Part shown: positions 63,493 to 64,000 of the stretch, piece by piece
Position numbering within the stretch: position 1 is the first letter of the stretch
How the letters are laid out: each line of letters starts with the position of its first letter
Source of the DNA: Megascapheus bottae
Taxonomy: Eukaryota > Chordata > Mammalia > Rodentia > Geomyidae
DNA: 64,000 bases
Direction of reading: 5' to 3'
NCBI GenBank assembly: GCA_024803745.1
Contig: JANJXV010000014.1
Coordinates: 5,061,001-5,125,000, forward strand
Translations under genes and position numbers: made by a program
Notes under the pieces: generated by a model
Database searches by the model: none
Told to the model about the DNA's origin: nothing
What the model saw: only the letters and a program-made list of their open reading frames with translations

Positions 63493-63937
63493 TGGCTCTT
63501 GATTTACCAGCTTCCTCTCCACCACAGCATACCATCCTTGGACAAGCCCAAATGTAATCTTCTCCATTCCTTCTACTCACCTTCAAGTTCGGTTTTGTTC
63601 TGTCAGCTCCCCAGACCCTGGTTGTACCCTCTACTCTCTATAATCATCAGAGAGAAATATATTTTTCAACCTTGTTAATTTCTCTACAATCTATTAAAAT
63701 TAATATATTATATATAAAGTATCCAACTCATACATTTGTAACCTATTGCAAAGTAACCACACTCAGGTAACCAAAGTGAGAAACAGATGTAACTATTGTG
63801 AAAGCTATACTTTCTCCCACCTTCATGTCCTGTATCCAGCCATAGTTACAGTAGTAACTTCTAATAGTGTTGATTTTGTAAATTCCCCTCATCAGGTAAA
63901 GGAAATTTCCTTCTATTCCTATGTTCATCAAGAATAT
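63493..63937. other. Right-edge unique sequence
   Basis: AT-rich, nothing recognised. Confidence 0.5.
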
Positions 63938-64000
63938 GGGGATTGGGGGTTTAGCTCAGTGGAAGAGCACTTTCCTGGCAAGGTCCTCAGCTCTGAAAAA
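63938..64000 (+). mobile_element. Classical ID element (BC1-type)
   Basis: ggggtttagctcagtggaag A-box region, then a shortened B-box part and A5; it may run past the window edge. Confidence 0.85.

Noticed and set aside
63328..63567. Poly-glutamate/poly-glycine minus-strand ORFs
   Set aside because: Direct read-out of the CTC triplet tract in two frames.

Overview
This window is nuclear DNA from a rodent. It carries three orthologues of the mammalian block on human 7q21.2, in mirror orientation: RBM48 (minus strand, partial), PEX1 (plus strand, complete) and GATAD1 (minus strand, coding region complete). The host is inferred from repeats: classical ID elements, B1-type 7SL-derived heads and very many ID-derived dimeric SINEs. 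Their make-up suggests a non-murid rodent, most likely the castorimorph/geomyoid group (kangaroo rats, pocket mice). This rests on remembered SINE types, not on a search.

Layout. 1-2039 is the last intron of RBM48 and holds a composite SINE-VNTR insertion (279-973). RBM48 coding exons 4 to 1 lie at 2040-7714; its last exon is off the left edge. A 383-bp CpG-rich gap with CCAAT boxes in both orientations separates the RBM48 and PEX1 start codons, so the two probably share a bidirectional promoter. PEX1 occupies 8098-49421 in 24 coding exons that join in frame to 1283 codons. 49750-55170 is intergenic: SINEs, B1 monomers and about 2 kb of unique sequence. GATAD1 runs right to left in five coding exons (62377-55171, 275 codons), with a CpG-island promoter at its right end. 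62760-64000 is upstream sequence with a CTC triplet tract and an ID element.

Function. PEX1 is the AAA+ ATPase that, with PEX6, extracts the PEX5 receptor from the peroxisome membrane. RBM48 is an RRM protein of the minor (U12) spliceosome. GATAD1 is a GATA-finger chromatin protein associated with H3K4me3. They are neighbours by synteny; no joint pathway is implied.

Repeats. Two SINE types dominate. Type A ('ID-headed') has a tRNA/ID-like head with a good B box. Type B ('B1-headed') has a 7SL/B1-like head. Both end in the same roughly 100-bp tRNA-like 3' module plus an A-tail. L1 is present as 5'-truncated 3' ends and one ORF2 fragment. I see no bacterial-type system, CRISPR array or functional RNA gene. 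The most unusual items are the composite SINE-VNTR element and a SINE lying within 20 nt of the PEX1 exon 11 splice acceptor.
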